A stretch of DNA of 6,506 nucleotides from Anaerolineae bacterium (GTDB lineage Bacteria; Chloroflexota; Anaerolineae; B4-G1; DUEL01): positions 1 to 6,506 of the forward strand of contig JAFGOJ010000110.1 of assembly GCA_016926575.1 (NCBI GenBank). Direction: 5' to 3'. The notes beneath the pieces were generated by a model. It was not told the DNA's origin. It was given only the letters and a program-made list of their open reading frames with translations, and did no database searches. Shown here in pieces: positions 1 through 6,314 of the stretch. Position numbers and translations under genes: made by a program. Within the stretch, counting starts at the first letter, position 1; each line of letters starts with the position of its first letter.

Positions 1-35
1 AATTCCTAATTCGCAATTCCTGATTCGCAATTCGC
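1..35. repeat. Tandem heptamer repeat upstream of first permease gene
   Basis: Five consecutive 7-nt units can be read without gaps: AATTCCT, AATTCGC, AATTCCT, GATTCGC, AATTCGC. The run begins at the window edge, so it may extend further upstream. It is much more AT-rich than the surrounding genes. It ends directly at the ribosome binding site TAAGGAG (36-42), so it forms the 5' flank of the first permease gene. A related heptamer run occurs inside hypE at 4777-4805. The type resembles the short tandemly repeated heptamers known from cyanobacteria; its function is unknown. Confidence 0.8.
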
Positions 36-50
36 TAAGGAGCACATACC

Positions 51-1322
51 GTGAAACTTTTAGCCATTGCTTTCAAAGACGTTTGGCACTCGGTCCGCAA
101 TGCCTTTTTCTTGGTATTTGGGTTGGGATTGCCGCTTTTGACAACGCTGCTTTTCTACTTCGCCTTCGGCGGCGGAGGTGGGGATGTAGGAAGCACCATC
201 GTTGTCGATGTGCAGGTGGCGAATTTGGACGTGCCTGGGGAACAGGCTGGTGTTCCACCGCTCGGTGAGATGGTGGTGGAGGCCCTGTTGGGGCAGGGGG
301 CGTCGGGTCTGCTGAACGTGACGTTAGCAGACGGGGCGGACGCGGCACGCGCGGCGGTGGATAACCAGCAGGCGGACGTCGCCGTCATCATTCCGGCCAA
401 TTTCACCGCCGCCATGGTCGGGGAGGGGGAACGGGCTACGGTCGAGCTGTACCAGGACCCGACCTTGACCATCGGCCCGGCAATTGTGAAGAGCATCGTC
501 GGGCAGCTTGTCGACAGCTTCGCCGGCGCGCGCATCGCGGTCGGGGTCGCTTTCGACCAGATGGCCGAGCAGGGTGGGACGCCTGACGCCGCGATGGCAG
601 AAGAGATTGCCGTCGGGTATACAATGTGGGTCTTGTCCACTGGCCAAAACGGCACGCCGCTCTTGGACGTGCAAGCCCCCCCGGGCGTTCGAGAGGAAGC
701 GGGGCAGGCGACGTCACAGGCTTTGACCCTGATTATGACCGGTATGATGTTGTTTTACGTCTTCTTTACCGGCACGGCCTCTTCCCAGTCTATTCTGCAG
801 GAGGAAGATGCGGGCACGCTGTCGCGCATCTTCACCACGCCGACGCCGCAGTCGACGATCCTCGGCGGTAAGTTCCTGGCGACGCTGGCTGTACTCGTCG
901 TGCAAGTGGCGTTTCTGACGGCGGCGGGTGCCCTGGTCTTCGACATCGATTGGGGCGCGCCACTGCCCGTGGCCCTGGCGATATTGGGGCTAGTGGTCCT
1001 GTCGGCTGGGTTCGGTATCTTTGTCAACTCGCTGGTCAAAAATACGAAGCAGGCGGGCGGCATCTACGGCGGCGTGCTGACGATCTTGGGGCTGGTGGGG
1101 ATCAGTTCTGTCTTCACAGCGGGGGCCCCCGAGAGTGGCTCTGCCGACATCGCGCGCACTTTGTCGCTCTTCACCCCACACGGTTGGGCTATGCGGGCTT
1201 GGACGGTGGCGCTGGAGGGCGGCGGCGTGGGCGATGTGCTCTTCCCCGTCGCTGTGATGCTTGCCCTCAGTGCGGCATTCTTCACGTTCGGCGTGCTTCG
1301 ATTCAGGAAGCGGTTTGCATAG
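51..1322 (+). CDS. ABC-2 type transporter permease (first of a tandem pair)
   Basis: This is a 423-residue integral membrane subunit of an ABC exporter in the cytoplasmic membrane; the substrate is unknown. The start is GTG at 51, supported by TAAGGAG 8 nt upstream. The layout fits the ABC2_membrane_3 type: a short amphipathic N-terminus (AFKDVWHSVRN), TM1 at about 18-39, then a GGGGGD turn at 40-45. A large extracytoplasmic domain (about 46-220) follows, then five further hydrophobic segments at about 222-242, 271-295, 303-326, 335-357 and 396-416. Between segments two and three lies the family's coupling motif EEDAGTLSRIFTTPTP (251-266), thought to contact the ATPase. The next gene is a paralog 10 nt downstream with GGGGGD at the same residue numbers, so the two probably form a heterodimer. 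No ATPase gene is visible; it may lie upstream. Drug, lipid or peptide export are all possible, and I cannot choose between them. Confidence 0.88.
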   Translation: MKLLAIAFKDVWHSVRNAFFLVFGLGLPLLTTLLFYFAFGGGGGDVGSTIVVDVQVANLDVPGEQAGVPPLGEMVVEALLGQGASGLLNVTLADGADAARAAVDNQQADVAVIIPANFTAAMVGEGERATVELYQDPTLTIGPAIVKSIVGQLVDSFAGARIAVGVAFDQMAEQGGTPDAAMAEEIAVGYTMWVLSTGQNGTPLLDVQAPPGVREEAGQATSQALTLIMTGMMLFYVFFTGTASSQSILQEEDAGTLSRIFTTPTPQSTILGGKFLATLAVLVVQVAFLTAAGALVFDIDWGAPLPVALAILGLVVLSAGFGIFVNSLVKNTKQAGGIYGGVLTILGLVGISSVFTAGAPESGSADIARTLSLFTPHGWAMRAWTVALEGGGVGDVLFPVAVMLALSAAFFTFGVLRFRKRFA

Positions 1323-1332
1323 GAGGAATGAG

Positions 1333-2556
1333 ATGCGTGTGATCGACTTGATGCTCAAAGACTTGTTGCAAACTGTCCGGGATTGGAAGACGACGACGTT
1401 CCTGGTCGTGATGCCCGTCATCTTCACCTTGCTATTCGGCTTTATCTTTGGTGGGGGGGGAGGGGATGGGGCGGATCTGCGCACGCCGGTCGGTGTGATC
1501 GATCAGGACGCGGGACGCCTGCTGAGCACGCGACTTCTGGATCTGTTTGAGGCCTCCGACGTGGTCCGCCCGGTCTTACTGGAGGATGGCGATCTGGATG
1601 GCGCGCTGGCGATGGTGGCGGACGAGGAGATTGGCGGCGTGGTGGTCATTCCGGCTGGCTATACCGATCAGGCCTTGGCCGGTGGGGATGCGCGTCTCAC
1701 GGTCGTCGCCGACACCAGCACCGGTGCCGGGTCGACGGTCGAAATGGGGGTGCAGGCGCTCGCGTCCCGCTTGATCGGAGCGGCACAGACGGCGTGGCTC
1801 AGCGCGCAAGCATTCGCGGCGCGCGCCGAATTTGCCGACGATGCGGAACGCCAGACGTTCTTGGCGGACGCACTGGATCGCGCCCTCGCGGCCTGGGCCG
1901 ACCCACCGCTGACGGTCGCCGTCACCGACGCCCGCGCCGTGGCAGTGGAGGAGATCTATTCCGACAACAGCTACGCCCATTCCTCCCCAGGCATGATGAT
2001 CCAATTCTCCATCGCGGGCCTCATCAGCTTCGCTGAGGTGATCGTTGTTGAGCGTAAGTCCAAATCGCTGCGCCGTATGCTGACCACGGCCATCTCGCGC
2101 ACCGAGATTATCCTGGGCCACTACCTGGCGATCTTCGTCATGATTTTCGTCCAACTTGTGATTCTGATTGCCTTCGGTCAGATTGCCCTGGGACTGGATT
2201 ACCTCGCAGCGCCCCTGGCTACGCTGTTGTTGATGGTCACGATGGCGATGTGGACCGCCGCGCTGGGGTTGTTCATCGGCGTGTTGGCGAAGACGGAGGA
2301 GCATGCCGTCATCTTTGCGATGATCCCGATGTTCGTTTTGTCGGCGCTGGGGGGGGCGTGGATGCCCTTGGAGGTCACACCCGAGGCGTTTCAGACCGTC
2401 GGTCACCTGTTGCCGACTGCCTGGGCCATCGATGGGTTCAAGAACATCCTCGTGCGCGGGCTGGGGGTGGAAGCGGCGCTCCTTCCGGCGGGCATTATGC
2501 TGGCCTACGGCGTTGCCTTCTTCGCGCTGGCGCTGTGGCGCTTTCGATTCGAATGA
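1333..2556 (+). CDS. ABC-2 type transporter permease (second of a tandem pair)
   Basis: This is a 407-residue paralog of the preceding gene and the likely second membrane subunit of the same exporter. The frame is open from an ATG at 1261, but that codon lies inside the upstream gene. I chose ATG 1333 because AGGAGG (1321-1326) sits 6 nt before it and the N-terminus then aligns with the first permease: KD at residues 9-10 and GGGGGD at 40-45 in both. TM1 is at about 20-39 and the extracytoplasmic domain at about 46-218. SPGMMIQF (218-225) opens the second membrane segment, and the coupling region ERKSKSLRRMLTTAISRTE (240-258) follows. Membrane segments then fall at about 260-284, 294-317, 325-342 and 381-402, with the family-typical GGAWMPLEVTPEAF and LLPTAWAIDGFKNILVRG stretches near 340-376. 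The gap to the upstream stop is 10 nt, which fits one transcript. The GGGGGD codons contain a run of eight G. Confidence 0.88.
   Translation: MRVIDLMLKDLLQTVRDWKTTTFLVVMPVIFTLLFGFIFGGGGGDGADLRTPVGVIDQDAGRLLSTRLLDLFEASDVVRPVLLEDGDLDGALAMVADEEIGGVVVIPAGYTDQALAGGDARLTVVADTSTGAGSTVEMGVQALASRLIGAAQTAWLSAQAFAARAEFADDAERQTFLADALDRALAAWADPPLTVAVTDARAVAVEEIYSDNSYAHSSPGMMIQFSIAGLISFAEVIVVERKSKSLRRMLTTAISRTEIILGHYLAIFVMIFVQLVILIAFGQIALGLDYLAAPLATLLLMVTMAMWTAALGLFIGVLAKTEEHAVIFAMIPMFVLSALGGAWMPLEVTPEAFQTVGHLLPTAWAIDGFKNILVRGLGVEAALLPAGIMLAYGVAFFALALWRFRFE
1453..1471 (+). other. G8 homopolymer and putative G-quadruplex motif inside permease gene
   Basis: Within the codons for GGGGGD of the second permease the + strand reads G8 (1453-1460), A, G4 (1462-1465), AT, G4 (1468-1471). 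This satisfies the usual four-run G-quadruplex pattern with very short loops, on the coding strand and therefore also in the mRNA. The run of eight G is also a possible slippage site. The first permease encodes the same peptide with a more broken tract (GGCGGCGGAGGTGGGGAT). Confidence 0.6.
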
Positions 2557-2570
2557 AAAGGAGGCCGGCG

Positions 2571-3557
2571 ATGAAGCGAAACAACTGGCTGATTGCATGC
2601 TCGTTCTTGACGCTGGCCATTCTGGCCTGTGGACAATCCGGATCGCCTACGCCCACGGCATACGTCGCGCCGACCGCCACCGCCGTCCCTCCCACGAGCG
2701 TGCCCGAGGTGCCGTCGGCGACAGGATCGCCGACCGAGTCTTCGGCCGAACCGTCGGCCGAGCCGACCGCACCGCCCGTCCAACCGACCGCTCCCTCGCC
2801 GACCGTGCCGCCCACGAGTGAAACAGGCGGCGCGCCGCAGATCCTCTCCTTCACCGCCGATCCAACCAGCATCGTTCAAGGCGACGAGGTGACGTTCTCC
2901 TGGGAAGCGACCGGTGGCACCGAGGCGTGGATTCAGTGGACCGACAACTCCGGCATGCTCGCCACGATTTCGGTCGACCCCGACGGCGGCAGTGAGACCT
3001 TCGCGCCGGTCGATGCGCTGGTCAACTTGCTGGTGCAGAACAGCGTGGGAGCCGATTCGGTCACCATTGAGCTCGACATCGCCTGCGCCTACGCGTGGGC
3101 CGCCCCGCTGGCGGATAACCCACCGTCCACCCGCTGCCCGTCCGAGGCACAGGTTGGCGCGGCCGCGCAGCAGCCGTTCGAGAACGGCTTCATGGTCTGG
3201 TTCGGCCCCACCAATGCCATCTACGTCTTCTACAACCAGGATGCGGTGGGCCTGCCCAACCGCTACCGCGTCTTCCCCGACGCGTTCGTCGAGGGCGATC
3301 CCGAGAGCGACCCCGCTATCGTGCCGCCCGCCGGGCTCTACCAGCCCGTGCGCGGTTTCGGCTTGCTCTGGCGCACCCAACCCGAGGTGCGCGACCTGCT
3401 GGGCTGGGCCACCGCGCCCGAGGCCGGGTTCGATACCTGGCTCCAGTATTACGCGGAGCAGGCGATGCACGTCTCCGCCAACATGCTCCAGGGCATCGAC
3501 GGGACGATCTACCAGCTCAGCAACGTCGACAGCGGATGGAGGGCCTACGCGCCGTGA
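2571..3557 (+). CDS. Putative lipoprotein with Pro/Thr linker, Ig-like domain and C-terminal extracellular domain
   Basis: This is a 328-residue predicted surface lipoprotein of unknown function. The start at ATG 2571 is set by AAGGAGG (2558-2564) 6 nt upstream; an in-frame ATG at 2553 overlaps the permease stop and lies before that site. Residues 1-20 form a lipoprotein signal (basic start, hydrophobic core, ILAC lipobox), with Cys20 as the lipidated residue. Residues 22-86 are a low-complexity linker rich in Pro, Thr, Ser, Ala and Glu. Residues 88-170 look like an Ig/PKD-type beta domain (PQILSFTADPTSIVQGDEVTFSWEA... pattern, shortened here to its first strands). The part from Cys172 onward has CP, FENGFMVWF, YVFY, LYQPVRGFGLLWR, LGWATAPE and a final GW motif. 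I recall these as a recurrent extracellular module in Chloroflexota lipoproteins and peptidases, without an assigned function. Cys172 and Cys189 could form a disulfide. The gene follows the permease by 14 nt and overlaps hypD by 4 nt. Confidence 0.82.
   Translation: MKRNNWLIACSFLTLAILACGQSGSPTPTAYVAPTATAVPPTSVPEVPSATGSPTESSAEPSAEPTAPPVQPTAPSPTVPPTSETGGAPQILSFTADPTSIVQGDEVTFSWEATGGTEAWIQWTDNSGMLATISVDPDGGSETFAPVDALVNLLVQNSVGADSVTIELDIACAYAWAAPLADNPPSTRCPSEAQVGAAAQQPFENGFMVWFGPTNAIYVFYNQDAVGLPNRYRVFPDAFVEGDPESDPAIVPPAGLYQPVRGFGLLWRTQPEVRDLLGWATAPEAGFDTWLQYYAEQAMHVSANMLQGIDGTIYQLSNVDSGWRAYAP
2742..2765 (+). repeat. 12-nt tandem repeat in lipoprotein linker
   Basis: TCGGCCGAACCG and TCGGCCGAGCCG lie back to back and encode the SAEP SAEP repeat of the lipoprotein linker (residues 58-65). 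The surrounding codons repeat CCGACCG-like units. The repeat probably arose by replication slippage in a region that only needs to act as a flexible spacer. Confidence 0.65.
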
Positions 3558-4651
3558 GCCTGGAATCGATCCTGGCCCAGTTCCGCGACCCCGACGCTGC
3601 CCGCGCGCTGGCCGCAGCGATCCGCACCCGCTCCACCCGTCCCGCGCGGCTGATGGAGTTCTGCGGCGGTCACACCCACGCCATTTTGCGCTTCGGCATC
3701 CCCTCGCTCCTGCCGGAGACGGTCGATCTGCGCTCCGGCCCCGGCTGCCCGGTGTGCGTCACCGCGGCGGGGGACCTGGACCGCGCCATCGCGTTGGCGC
3801 AGGTGCCCGACGTGATCCTGACCACCTTTGGCGACATGATCCGCGTGCCCGGCAGCCGCCTCTCGTTGGCCCAGGCCAAAGCGCAGGGCGCCGACGTGCG
3901 CGTGGTCTACTCGCCCCTCGACGCGCTGCGCATCGCGCAGGAGACCCCCGCCCGCCCGGTGATCTTCCTCGGCGTCGGTTTCGAGACCACCGCGCCGATG
4001 GTCGCCTCGACGGTGTTGGCGGCGGAGGCGGCTGGGGTGCGCAACTTCACCGTCTTCAGCACCCACAAACTGACGCCGCCGGCGACGCGGGCGATCCTGG
4101 CTGCGGGCGAGGTGGCGCTCGATGGCATCATCGGCCCGGGCCACGTCACCACCGTCATCGGCGCCGCCGCCTGGCGCTTCCTGCCGCAGGAGTACGCCAT
4201 TCCTTGCGCCATCGCCGGCTTCGAACCGCTCGACCTGCTGCGGGCGATCCTGTCGCTGGTGGAGATGGTCGAGCAGGGCCGCGCCGACGTGACGAACACT
4301 TACGCCCGCAGCGTGCGGTTGGAGGGGAACGCCCCGGCCCTGGCGGCGCTGGAGCGCGTGTTCGAGGTGGCCGACGTGGAGTGGCGCGGCTTCGGTGTGG
4401 TGCCCGCCAGCGGGCTGGCGCTGCGGGAGGCCTATGCCCGCTTCGACGCGGCGCGCGCCTTCCCGGTCGACGTGCCGCCCGCCAAAGAACTGCCCGGCTG
4501 TCGCTGCGGCGAGGTGCTGCGGGGCGTCCTCTTGCCCACCGAATGCGCCCTCTTCGCGCGCGTCTGCACGCCGCAGAACCCCACCGGCCCGTGCATGGTC
4601 AGCGCCGAGGGTGCGTGTGCGGCCTACTACCGGTATGGAGAACGTATCTGA
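3554..4651 (+). CDS. hypD: Hydrogenase maturation factor HypD
   Basis: HypD is the [4Fe-4S] scaffold that, with HypC, holds the iron while its two CN and one CO ligands are added for the [NiFe]-hydrogenase active site in the cytoplasm. The 365-residue length fits the family (about 360-375). The diagnostic motifs are present: MEFCGGHTHA with Cys37, SGPGCPVC with Cys65 and Cys68, TFGDMIRVPG (91-100), VVYSPLDAL, GVGFETTAP (141-148), GPGHVTTVIG, AGFEPLDLL, and the C-terminal cluster-binding series CRCGE (316-320), Cys331, Cys338, Cys347 and Cys355 in SAEGACAAYYRYG. I prefer GTG 3554, which overlaps the lipoprotein stop as GTGA and has GGAGGG (3538-3543) 10 nt upstream. ATG 3536 in the same frame would add six residues (MEGLRA) but overlaps that site. 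hypE follows with a 1-nt overlap. HypC, which normally partners HypD, is not encoded in the window. Confidence 0.97.
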   Translation: MSLESILAQFRDPDAARALAAAIRTRSTRPARLMEFCGGHTHAILRFGIPSLLPETVDLRSGPGCPVCVTAAGDLDRAIALAQVPDVILTTFGDMIRVPGSRLSLAQAKAQGADVRVVYSPLDALRIAQETPARPVIFLGVGFETTAPMVASTVLAAEAAGVRNFTVFSTHKLTPPATRAILAAGEVALDGIIGPGHVTTVIGAAAWRFLPQEYAIPCAIAGFEPLDLLRAILSLVEMVEQGRADVTNTYARSVRLEGNAPALAALERVFEVADVEWRGFGVVPASGLALREAYARFDAARAFPVDVPPAKELPGCRCGEVLRGVLLPTECALFARVCTPQNPTGPCMVSAEGACAAYYRYGERI

Positions 4652-5664
4652 TGGAAAACGTGATTCGCCTGTCCCACGGCGCGGGCGGCCGGATGATGAA
4701 CGACCTGATCCGCGAGGTCTTCGCTACCCCGCTCGACAACCCCATCCTGCGCCAGATGGCCGACGCCAGCGCCTGTAATCTGCAATCTGCCAATCTGCAA
4801 TTCGCCATCTCCACCGACTCCTTCGTCATCAACCCGCTCTTTTTCCCCGGCGGAGACATCGGCTCGCTTTCGGTCCACGGCACGGTCAACGACGTGGCGA
4901 TGGCGGGCGCGCGTCCTCTATGGCTGACGGCCGGCTTCATCCTGGAGGAGGGGTTGGAGATGGGCGTACTGGAACGTGTGGTGCGGTCGATGGGCGAGGC
5001 GGCCCGCGCGGCGGGGGTGCAGGTCGTGGCGGGCGATACCAAGGTGGTCGAGCGCGGGCACGGAGACGGCATCTACATCAACACGGCCGGGTTTGGCGTC
5101 GTGCGCGAGGGCGTGCACGTCGGCCCGCAGGAGGCGCGTGCGGGCGACGTGGTGCTGCTCAGCGGCACGGTGGGCGACCACGGCATCGCCGTGCTCAGCC
5201 AGCGTGAGGGGCTGCGCTTCGAGACCGACCTGCTCTCCGACAGTGCGGCGCTGAACGGCCTGGTCGAGGCGTTGTTGGACGTGGCACCGCACACGCACTG
5301 CCTGCGCGACCCCACGCGGGGCGGGCTGGCGGCGGTGCTGAACGAACTGGCGGCGGCGTCGAACGTGGGGGTCGAGATCGAGGAGGCCGCGGTGCCCGTG
5401 CGGCCGGCGGTCGCGGCAGCGTGTGAGATGCTGGGCTTCGACCCGTTCACCGTCGCCAACGAGGGGAAACTGGTGGCCTTCGTCCCGTCCGGGGAGGCGC
5501 AGGCGGCGCTGGCAGCGCTGCGGGCGCACCCGTTGGGGCAAGACGCGGCGCGCATTGGGACGGTCGTCGCGGAGCACGCCGGGCTGGTGCTGGCCCGCAC
5601 CGCCATCGGCGGGCGGCGGGTGGTCGATATGCCGCTGGGGGAGTTGCTGCCGCGTATTTGTTAG
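4651..5664 (+). CDS. hypE: Hydrogenase maturation factor HypE (thiocarboxamide dehydratase)
   Basis: HypE takes a carbamoyl group from HypF on its C-terminal cysteine, dehydrates it with ATP to a thiocyanate, and passes cyanide to the iron on HypC-HypD. The 337-residue protein ends in PRIC, so the essential Cys337 is the last residue. Other family motifs are GAGGR (10-14), STDSFVI (54-60), FFPGGDIG (64-71), GTVNDVAM (77-84), FILEEG (96-101), AGDTKVVERG (127-136), LRDPTRGG (218-225) and ANEGK (269-273), which match the PurM-like ATP-binding fold shared with SelD. The start ATG overlaps the hypD stop as TGATG; GGAG at 4637-4640 is a plausible ribosome binding site. The pair is probably translationally coupled. 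Residues 43-52 (NLQSANLQFA) are encoded by a heptamer repeat run, in a loop and strand start that vary in the family. The reading frame is also open far upstream across hypD by chance. SelD is excluded by the PRIC tail. Confidence 0.97.
   Translation: MENVIRLSHGAGGRMMNDLIREVFATPLDNPILRQMADASACNLQSANLQFAISTDSFVINPLFFPGGDIGSLSVHGTVNDVAMAGARPLWLTAGFILEEGLEMGVLERVVRSMGEAARAAGVQVVAGDTKVVERGHGDGIYINTAGFGVVREGVHVGPQEARAGDVVLLSGTVGDHGIAVLSQREGLRFETDLLSDSAALNGLVEALLDVAPHTHCLRDPTRGGLAAVLNELAAASNVGVEIEEAAVPVRPAVAAACEMLGFDPFTVANEGKLVAFVPSGEAQAALAALRAHPLGQDAARIGTVVAEHAGLVLARTAIGGRRVVDMPLGELLPRIC
4777..4805 (+). repeat. Heptamer repeat run inside hypE
   Basis: AATCTGC (4777-4783), AATCTGC (4784-4790), one extra C, AATCTGC (4792-4798) and AATTCGC (4799-4805) lie in tandem. 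The last unit is identical to units in the run at 1-35. They encode HypE residues 43-52. The stretch is clearly more AT-rich than the flanking hypE codons, which suggests an acquired repeat rather than ancestral coding sequence. Confidence 0.75.
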
Positions 5665-5666
5665 GG

Positions 5667-5707
5667 GGTACGTGGGACAGATCACGGTACCAGGGAGCAC
5701 CTGCCCC
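5667..5707. repeat. Imperfect inverted repeats after hypE
   Basis: Two alternative foldings can be drawn. GGTACGTG (5667-5674) pairs with CAC-G-GTACC (5683-5691) as eight pairs with one bulged G. Alternatively GGGACAG (5674-5680) pairs with CTGCCCC (5701-5707) with one mismatch, and AGGGGG (5663-5668) with CCCCCT (5704-5709). No T-run follows, so it is not a canonical intrinsic terminator. It could still end or process the hyp transcript, or be a copy of a dispersed repeat. Confidence 0.45.
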
Positions 5708-5724
5708 CTCCGTCGCGCCCTTAC

Positions 5725-5752
5725 TTGACGCATCCCCAAATCCGAGTATCAT
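5725..5752 (+). promoter_or_regulatory. Sigma70-type promoter for the FtsB/DivIC-like gene
   Basis: TTGACG (5725-5730) and TATCAT (5747-5752) each match the consensus at five of six positions and are 16 nt apart. Transcription would start near 5759, leaving a leader of about 38 nt before the ATG at 5797. The site lies in the only substantial gap between the hyp genes and the next gene, and that gene is followed by a clear terminator. Confidence 0.7.
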
Positions 5753-5796
5753 GAGAGCAAGTTGCGCAGGCTTGAACCAATCGAAGAGGGGGAAAA

Positions 5797-6198
5797 ATGA
5801 GCGCGCGCATCAGTCGAGAGATGTGGTTTGTCGTCGGAGTGGCAGCGATCGGGTTGGCAATCGTTGTGGCGCTCGCCTGGGGCATCTGGGAGCAGGTGGC
5901 GCTGCTCCGTCACATCCAGGCCGCTGAGGTGGAGCTGGCTCCCCTGGTCGAGCACGAAAAGCAGCGCCAGCAAGCCCTGCAAGCCACATTCGAACACGTC
6001 TCTTCCGCCGGATACCCTGAAGAATGGGCGCGGGTCTATGGTGGGATGGCGGGCGCGGGCGAAGTCGTCGTGATCGTGGACCTGCCGGAGGCATCTTCCG
6101 AACCGGCGGCCCCGGCTCCGGTCGTTGCGACCGACGTCGAGCAGGCGCAGCCGTCCGTTTGGGACCATTTCTGGCAGTGGCTTTCCGGCGCAGATTGA
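5797..6198 (+). CDS. Putative septum formation initiator (FtsB/DivIC-like) membrane protein
   Basis: This is a 133-residue single-pass membrane protein. ATG 5797 is preceded by AGAGGGGG (5785-5792). Residues 1-9 are short and cytoplasmic, and residues 10-30 form one hydrophobic helix. Residues 31-66 are rich in Glu, Gln, Leu and Ala with heptad character, as in a coiled coil. Residues 73-94 (YPEEWARVYGGMAGAGEVVVIV) resemble the YxEExAReelGMvxPGEvvy segment of FtsB/DivIC proteins, which link FtsL and FtsQ/DivIB in the division complex. A Pro/Ala-rich stretch and a Trp-rich end (VWDHFWQWLSG) follow. I can see the membrane-coil-GEVV order; the division role is inferred from the family. It has its own promoter and terminator, so it seems independent of the hyp operon. 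Another small coiled-coil membrane protein remains possible. Confidence 0.72.
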   Translation: MSARISREMWFVVGVAAIGLAIVVALAWGIWEQVALLRHIQAAEVELAPLVEHEKQRQQALQATFEHVSSAGYPEEWARVYGGMAGAGEVVVIVDLPEASSEPAAPAPVVATDVEQAQPSVWDHFWQWLSGAD

Positions 6199-6221
6199 TT
6201 GATCGATCCATTCGCTAACGC

Positions 6222-6259
6222 AAGGTGCCAGCGTCCCGCTAAGGGTCTGGCACCTTTTT
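6222..6259 (+). terminator. Intrinsic terminator after the FtsB/DivIC-like gene
   Basis: AAGGTGCCAG (6222-6231) and CTGGCACCTT (6247-6256) form a perfect 10-bp stem with a 15-nt loop, followed by a run of T at 6255-6259. Inside the loop CCC (6235-6237) can pair with GGG (6243-6245). It lies 23 nt after the stop codon. The reverse strand has only two T after its stem, so it should act mainly on + strand transcripts. Confidence 0.9.
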
Positions 6260-6270
6260 GTTGATTGGGG

Positions 6271-6276
6271 TATAAT
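6271..6276 (+). promoter_or_regulatory. Possible -10 box (TATAAT) downstream of the terminator
   Basis: A perfect TATAAT follows GGGG, 11 nt after the terminator T-run. No convincing -35 box is seen: the position 17 nt upstream falls in the terminator stem. Transcription from here would run into a 39-codon ORF (6315-6434) and then the palindromic repeats. It may be the promoter of a gene or small RNA that continues past the window, or of one destroyed by the repeats. Confidence 0.4.
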
Positions 6277-6314
6277 CGCACAGAACGTTTGTTTCGTTTT
6301 TCGAAGTAGAGGCC

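Noticed and set aside
2250..2570. In-frame upstream extension of the lipoprotein
   Set aside because: It overlaps the second permease and would bury the clear lipoprotein signal peptide internally; AAGGAGG before 2571 fixes the start.
1576..2598. Long - strand frame opposite the second permease
   Set aside because: It is rich in His, Arg and Gln, has no recognisable domain and lies opposite a well-supported gene; it is typical of antisense shadows in GC-rich DNA.
2505..3470. - strand frame opposite the lipoprotein
   Set aside because: It is Gly/Arg-rich, low-complexity translation of the complement of the Pro/Thr linker, without motifs.
2914..5664. A 916-codon + strand open frame ending with HypE
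   Set aside because: Only the part from 4651 is HypE. The upstream portion overlaps the lipoprotein and hypD in another frame, is composed of Arg/Pro/Ser-rich shadow translation, and has no family motifs.
4651..5664. SelD (selenophosphate synthetase), a related fold
   Set aside because: The C-terminal PRIC, the FFPGGDIG and GTVNDVAM motifs and the adjacent hypD identify HypE.
4918..5739. - strand frame opposite hypE
   Set aside because: It is Arg/His/Pro-rich shadow sequence opposite a gene with diagnostic HypE motifs.
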